64,000 nt of DNA from Alicyclobacillus contaminans DSM 17975 (GTDB taxonomy: Bacteria > Bacillota > Bacilli > Alicyclobacillales > Alicyclobacillaceae), in the NCBI RefSeq assembly GCF_000429525.1, contig NZ_AUCA01000002.1, positions 1 through 64,000 of the forward strand. Reading direction: 5' to 3'. Below the pieces are notes generated by a model, which saw only the letters and a program-made list of their open reading frames with translations, ran no database searches and was not told the DNA's origin. Positions within the stretch are counted from its first letter, which is position 1, and each line of letters begins with the position of its first letter. Below are positions 60,205-64,000 of the stretch, piece by piece. The translations under genes and the position numbers were made by a program.

Positions 60205-60822
60205 ATGCTGGAGACACTGTATATCGCTTCGAAGAATTTACATAAGGTCGAGGAGTTTGCCAAACTGCTCCGTCCGCTGCCGGTCCGCGTGCTGCCGCTG
60301 CCGCATCATTTGCCGGACAGTCCGGAAGGCGGTAGCACGTTTGAGGCAAATGCAGCGGAGAAGGCGTCGTTCTACGCCCCGTTTTGCGACGGCTGGGTCT
60401 TGGCCGACGATTCCGGTTTGTGCGTGGATGCGCTGGACGGTGCACCTGGTGTGCGCTCGGCTCGGTACGCGGGCGTGCACGGCGACGACGCAGCCAACAA
60501 TGCAAAATTGCTCGCTGAAATGGCGGGAATTCCCGATCCGGACCGAACCGCGCGATTTGTCTGTGTCCTTGCGCTCTACCACTGGCGTCGCCAAATCGGG
60601 TGGTTGGTGCGCGGCGAAGCGGTGGGCCGCATTTTGGACAAGTCGGCGGGTGTCGGTGGATTTGGTTATGACCCGCTGTTCTACGTTCCGGAAATGGGGC
60701 GGACGTTCGCCGAGTTGTCTGCCGAAGAAAAGCTTCGCGTCTCTCATCGGGGCCGCGCGGTGGACAAGTTGATTGAAGTTTGGAGGGGAGCGGATGACAC
60801 GGCTGTGCATCGTGAGCGATAG
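60205..60822 (+). CDS. rdgB: XTP/dITP diphosphatase (RdgB/HAM1, YsnA-like)
   Basis: 205 residues. ASKNLHKVEEF, STFEANAAEKA, LADDSGLCVDALDGAPGVRSARYAG, and GFGYDPLFYVPE with SHRGRA are the HAM1 signatures. It hydrolyses deaminated purine NTPs such as ITP and XTP. ATG 60205 has GAGGAGGGG upstream. It overlaps the next gene by 29 bases. Confidence 0.94.
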   Translation: MLETLYIASKNLHKVEEFAKLLRPLPVRVLPLPHHLPDSPEGGSTFEANAAEKASFYAPFCDGWVLADDSGLCVDALDGAPGVRSARYAGVHGDDAANNAKLLAEMAGIPDPDRTARFVCVLALYHWRRQIGWLVRGEAVGRILDKSAGVGGFGYDPLFYVPEMGRTFAELSAEEKLRVSHRGRAVDKLIEVWRGADDTAVHRER

Positions 60823-61354
60823 TCATCGTCAGCGGCACGAACTGCTGTCCGCGGTCAAAAGCGTCCCCCGGCTGACGGCCATTTTGCACGCCGGGGACGA
60901 GGTGGAGGATGCGCGCTGGCTCGCCCAGCGCGTGGATTGGCCGATTTACGCAGTCGCGGGCAATTGGGATGTGGCGACGGAGGAATTTCCGCAGGAACGG
61001 ATCATTGATGGGTTTGGACCGCGCATTTTTCTGACGCATGGACACCGCTGGAAGGTGAAAGAGGGCATCCAGCACATTGCGCATCGCGCCAACGAATGCC
61101 AGGCGGACATTGTGGTCTTCGGACACACGCACACGGCGGTCTCCGTGTTGATGGATGGATTGCTCATCGTCAATCCGGGCAGTCTTGCGGCACCGAGAGG
61201 TCGTCGGGAGCGGACGTTCGCCGTCCTCGACATTGAGCGCGGGAACGGCGATAAAGAGGCCTATACGGTCAAAGTGGCGTTTTACACCCGCCACGGCGAA
61301 CTGGCGGACGGGCAATTGCGCACGTCCATCCGGCCATTCCGCACAATTCGTTGA
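60794..61354 (+). CDS. YfcE/MJ0936-family metallophosphoesterase (YsnB-like)
   Basis: 186 residues. The calcineurin-like core is present: CIVSDSHRQRHE (the first metal-binding D-x-H, with Ser in place of the usual D-T-H), LHAGDEVED, VAGNWDV (GN-W-D), THGHRW and VFGHTHTAV. Known homologues cleave phosphodiesters with Mn2+. ATG 60794 follows GGAGGGG; the longer frame starts inside rdgB. Last gene of the murI-rdgB-yfcE run. Confidence 0.9.
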   Translation: MTRLCIVSDSHRQRHELLSAVKSVPRLTAILHAGDEVEDARWLAQRVDWPIYAVAGNWDVATEEFPQERIIDGFGPRIFLTHGHRWKVKEGIQHIAHRANECQADIVVFGHTHTAVSVLMDGLLIVNPGSLAAPRGRRERTFAVLDIERGNGDKEAYTVKVAFYTRHGELADGQLRTSIRPFRTIR

Positions 61355-61364
61355 CCGGATCCAC

Positions 61365-61394
61365 TTGATCTGACAGCCCGCTTTCGTCTACACT
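61365..61394 (+). promoter_or_regulatory. Promoter of tRNA-Arg
   Basis: TTGATC (61365-61370), an 18-base spacer and TACACT (61389-61394), 19 bases before the tRNA. Confidence 0.55.
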
Positions 61395-61412
61395 GTTTGA
61401 GTGTATCATCAT

Positions 61413-61489
61413 GTCTCAGTAGCTCAGCTGGATAGAGCAACAGCCTTCTAAGCTGTGGGTCGGGGGTTCGAATCCCTCCTGAGACGCCA
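61413..61489 (+). tRNA. tRNA-Arg (TCT)
   Basis: 77 nt with encoded CCA. The acceptor stem GTCTCAG/CTGAGAC is perfect, the anticodon loop CTTCTAA gives TCT, and the T-arm is GGGGTTCGAATCCC. It stands between yfcE and tig. Confidence 0.96.
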
Positions 61490-61491
61490 TA

Positions 61492-61545
61492 CCATTATTG
61501 GGCACCGCGCGGCGCCGCGGAGATGGTCCGCGCGGTGAATAATGG
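61492..61545 (+). terminator. Long two-part hairpin after tRNA-Arg
   Basis: CCATTATT (61492-61499) pairs with AATAATGG (61538-61545), and inside it CACCGCGCGG (61503-61512) pairs with CCGCGCGGTG (61528-61537). The tail GCGTGTTTTG is only weakly T-rich. It may terminate the tRNA or form part of the tig leader. Confidence 0.6.
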
Positions 61546-61627
61546 GCGTGTTTTGTGTACGGACAAGTTCGTCCGCTGCACAAGATTTTCAGGGCAACTT
61601 GGCCGTGTTTTGGGGAGGATTTGACGA

Positions 61628-62920
61628 ATGACGGTGAAATGGGAAAAGACAGAGACCAATGTGGGCGTCCTCGAAGTCGAGGTGGCTCAAGATAGATTTG
61701 CCAACGCGCTGGACTACGCGTTCAAGAAAGTTGTCAAGCGTGTGAACGTGCCTGGATTCCGCAAGGGAAAGGTGCCGCGCAAACTGTTCGAAGCCAAGTT
61801 CGGCGTAGAAGCATTGTATCAAGACGCGGTGGATTACCTGCTTCCGATTGCGTACAGTGAAGCGGTTCAAGAATCGGGGATTGAACCGGTTGCAGCGCCA
61901 GATGTGGATGTCGTTCAGTTGGAGGCGGGCAAGCCGTTTATTTTCAAGGCCACCGTCACGGTGAAGCCGGAAGTCACGCTCGGCACCTACAAGGGGCTGG
62001 AGATTCAGGATAAGCAATTCACGGTCGACGACAAGGCGGTGGAGGAAGAACTCGAATCCATCCGCAAGCAACACGCGCAGATCGACGTGGTGGAGGATGG
62101 CGAAGTTCAAACCGGCGACATCGTGAGCATCGATTTTTCCGGCACAGTGAATGGCGAACCGTTTGAAGGCGGTGAAGCTGAGAACTACGAGCTGGAGATT
62201 GGCTCCGGGATGTTCATCGCTGGCTTTGAAGAACAGCTGGTCGGCATGAAGCCTGGCGAAGAACGGGATATTGATGTCACGTTCCCGGAAGACTACCATG
62301 TGAAGTCACTGGCTGGACAAGCGGCCAAGTTCCACGTAGTGTTGCATGATATTAAGCGCAAGAACCTGCGCGAACTGAACGACGAATTCGTTCAGGAGAT
62401 CAGCGAGTTCCAGACAGTGGACGAATTCGTGGCGGACCTGAAGAAGCAGTTGGAGGCCCGCAAGGAGCAGGAACACCAGCGTTATCTGGAGGACGAGGCG
62501 GTTCAGGCAGCCGTGGCGGGCGCGACGGTGGAGATTCCGAACGTGATGATTGAGCACGAGGCGGATCACATGGTCGAAAACTTTGCGCAGCAGCTGCAGA
62601 TGCAGGGCATTCCGTTTGACGCCTACATCGAGTTCACCGGACAGACGCGGGAGGAACTGCGCGCTCAATTCTTGGAGTCCGCAGAGAAGAGCGTCCGGAC
62701 ATCGCTCGTGCTGGACGCTATCGCGAAGGCTGAAAACCTGGAGCCGACCGAAGACGACGTTACGGCAGAATTGCAGAAGATTGCCGAGTCGTCCAAGTTG
62801 GACGTGGCCCAGGTGCGCCAGTTCTTGAGCCTGCGCGATCCCGGTTTGATGTCTTTCCGCAGTGACCTGAAGCGTCAGAAGACGGTTGCTTTCCTGGTGG
62901 AACATAGCAAAGTGGTTTGA
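61628..62920 (+). CDS. tig: Trigger factor
   Basis: 430 residues. The N-terminal ribosome-binding domain has the GFRKGKVPRKLFEAKFG motif. The FKBP-type prolyl isomerase domain (GDIVSIDFSGTVNGEPFEGGEAENYELEIGSGMFI) sits in the middle, and the helical C-terminal chaperone arms follow. It binds nascent chains at the ribosome exit. It precedes clpP-clpX, as is common in Firmicutes and other bacteria. A terminator-like hairpin follows. Confidence 0.96.
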   Translation: MTVKWEKTETNVGVLEVEVAQDRFANALDYAFKKVVKRVNVPGFRKGKVPRKLFEAKFGVEALYQDAVDYLLPIAYSEAVQESGIEPVAAPDVDVVQLEAGKPFIFKATVTVKPEVTLGTYKGLEIQDKQFTVDDKAVEEELESIRKQHAQIDVVEDGEVQTGDIVSIDFSGTVNGEPFEGGEAENYELEIGSGMFIAGFEEQLVGMKPGEERDIDVTFPEDYHVKSLAGQAAKFHVVLHDIKRKNLRELNDEFVQEISEFQTVDEFVADLKKQLEARKEQEHQRYLEDEAVQAAVAGATVEIPNVMIEHEADHMVENFAQQLQMQGIPFDAYIEFTGQTREELRAQFLESAEKSVRTSLVLDAIAKAENLEPTEDDVTAELQKIAESSKLDVAQVRQFLSLRDPGLMSFRSDLKRQKTVAFLVEHSKVV

Positions 62921-62957
62921 ATTCGTGTACAATGATGTTATATCCTGCGTTTCACAG

Positions 62958-62988
62958 ACAAGGCACGCGTACCCGTGCCTTGTTTTCT
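62958..62988 (+). terminator. Terminator after tig
   Basis: ACAAGGCACG pairs with CGTGCCTTGT, followed by TTTCTC. Confidence 0.88.
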
Positions 62989-63037
62989 CAAACGAACAAT
63001 GCTCTGCGGCCGCAAGCCGCGAGAGGGAGGGAACGTC

Positions 63038-63625
63038 GTGAGCTTGACGCCAATCGTCATCGAACAAACCAGCCGTGGTGAGCGGTCATACGACATTTAC
63101 TCTCGTCTGCTCAAGGATCGCATTATCATCCTCGGCACCCCGATTGACGACTACGTGGCCAACTCGGTGGTGGCGCAGCTGCTGTTCTTGGCGGCGGATG
63201 ATCCGGAGCGGGACATTCAACTATACATCAACAGCCCAGGCGGTTCCGTGACCGCGGGATTGGCCATCTATGATACCATGCAACACATCAAGCCGGATGT
63301 GTCCACCATGTGCATCGGCATGGCGGCGAGCATGGGCGCTTTCCTGTTGGCAGCAGGCGCGAAAGGGAAACGCTACGCGCTGCCCAACAGCGAGATCATG
63401 ATTCACCAACCGCTGGGCGGCGTTCAGGGCCAGGCGTCCGACATCAAGATCCACGCCGACTGGATTTTGAAGACGAAGGACAAACTGAATCGAATCCTGG
63501 CGGAGCGGACCGGACAACCATTGGAAAAAATTGAACGGGATACGGACAGAGACAACTTCCTGTCTGCGGACGAAGCGAAAGCGTACGGTCTGATTGACGA
63601 TGTCATCGTCGGTACCGGTGCGTGA
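63038..63625 (+). CDS. clpP: ATP-dependent Clp protease proteolytic subunit
   Basis: 195 residues. The Ser-His-Asp triad is recognisable: catalytic Ser in [11 protein letters not shown], His in [13 protein letters not shown], and Asp in the [11 protein letters not shown] region. [29 protein letters not shown] is the usual start. GTG 63038 has GGGAGGG 6 bases upstream. ClpP forms the protease barrel used with ClpX, whose gene follows. Confidence 0.97.
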   Translation: MSLTPIVIEQTSRGERSYDIYSRLLKDRIIILGTPIDDYVANSVVAQLLFLAADDPERDIQLYINSPGGSVTAGLAIYDTMQHIKPDVSTMCIGMAASMGAFLLAAGAKGKRYALPNSEIMIHQPLGGVQGQASDIKIHADWILKTKDKLNRILAERTGQPLEKIERDTDRDNFLSADEAKAYGLIDDVIVGTGA

Positions 63626-63706
63626 TGCCGTGTCCCAAGTGCTGTGGCGGCGTATGCCGGATAGCCTGTCTCTCCGGCGGCGCGTGTGATAGAGGGAGGG
63701 AACGCC

Positions 63707-64000
63707 ATGTTTAAGTTCAATGACGAGAAAGGTCAGTTGAAGTGTTCCTTCTGCGGGAAGACGCAGGAACAGGTGCGCAAATTGGTGGCCGGTCCAGGCG
63801 TATACATTTGTGACGAATGCATCGAGTTGTGCAATGAAATTGTGGAGGAACAACTCGGCGAAGAGGAGGAACTGGATCTCAAGGAGGTCCCGAAACCGAC
63901 CGAGATCAAGTCAATTCTCGACCAGTACGTCATTGGTCAGGATGCCGCGAAGAAGTCGTTGTCCGTGGCCGTGTACAACCACTACAAACGGATTAACTCG
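63707..64000 (+). CDS. clpX: ATP-dependent Clp protease ATPase subunit ClpX, 5' part
   Basis: The first 98 codons are in the window. The N-terminal zinc-binding domain is complete, with the cysteines in [16 protein letters not shown] and [14 protein letters not shown]. The segment [22 protein letters not shown] leads into the AAA+ domain. The gene runs off the window end. ATG 63707 follows AGGGAGGG. It unfolds substrates for ClpP. Confidence 0.96.
   Translation, partial: MFKFNDEKGQLKCSFCGKTQEQVRKLVAGPGVYICDECIELCNEIVEEQLGEEEELDLKEVPKPTEIKSILDQYVIGQDAAKKSLSVAVYNHYKRINS

Overview
The window looks like the chromosome of a spore-forming Firmicute, most likely a thermo-acidophile of the Alicyclobacillaceae. 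Evidence: B. subtilis-type gene content and order (uvrC-sdhCAB-gerE-marR-murI-rdgB-yfcE-tig-clpX), strong AGGAGG ribosome sites, many GTG/TTG starts, a sporulation regulator (gerE) behind a sigma-K-like promoter, a menaquinone pathway, a class II (B12-dependent) ribonucleotide reductase, and a sulfocyanin-type blue copper protein of the kind known from acidophiles. The genus is inference; no rRNA is present to settle it.

Layout. 1-940: mobile-element debris (the 5' end of an IS66 TnpC gene, then two further pieces of it in alternating orientation) and a DUF5348 gene. 939-3087: a YyaL-type thioredoxin-domain gene broken by a roughly 61-bp palindrome-bearing insert just before its CxxC motif. 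3479-5926: a large secreted glucosaminidase. 5995-13485: menaquinone cluster, menA divergent from menB-E-F-D-H (menC absent), followed by a TlpA/ResA-like lipoprotein and, convergent to it, the sulfocyanin. 14.9-20.2 kb: metallopeptidase, cation/H+ antiporter, flavin reductase, 3-oxoacid CoA-transferase, and a LysM-NlpC/P60 hydrolase behind a c-di-AMP (ydaO) riboswitch. 20.2-21.8 kb: gene-poor island of tiny ORFs. 21.8-22.2 kb: two identical tRNA-Leu(CAG) genes, each with its own promoter and terminator. 22.3-27.1 kb: dapF, a membrane protein, Nudix, MBL-fold, cobalamin adenosyltransferase and a HAD phosphatase. 27.2-31.1 kb: nrdR-nrdJ with NrdR boxes. 31.4-50 kb: carbonic anhydrase, OPT transporter, truncated haemoglobin, a MarR-dehydrogenase-HAD operon, pruA, an LCP cell-wall protein, DUF72, a BtuF-like protein, Cax antiporter, ilvA divergent from hisC, lgt, gltX. 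50.2-50.5 kb: tRNA Gln-Glu-Lys. 50.6-64 kb: an unusual sigma-factor-like membrane fusion protein, then the conserved uvrC to clpX block with tRNA-Arg, broken off inside clpX by the window end.

Working together: MenA-F/H supply menaquinone, the electron acceptor for SdhCAB; sulfocyanin and the ResA-like protein are candidates for periplasmic electron transfer and thiol chemistry. NrdJ needs adenosylcobalamin, which fits the PduO-type adenosyltransferase and BtuF-like protein nearby. Several units serve the envelope (glucosaminidase, NlpC/P60, LCP, MurI, Lgt, DapF). Start codons were chosen by ribosome-site spacing and differ in many cases from the longest open frame.
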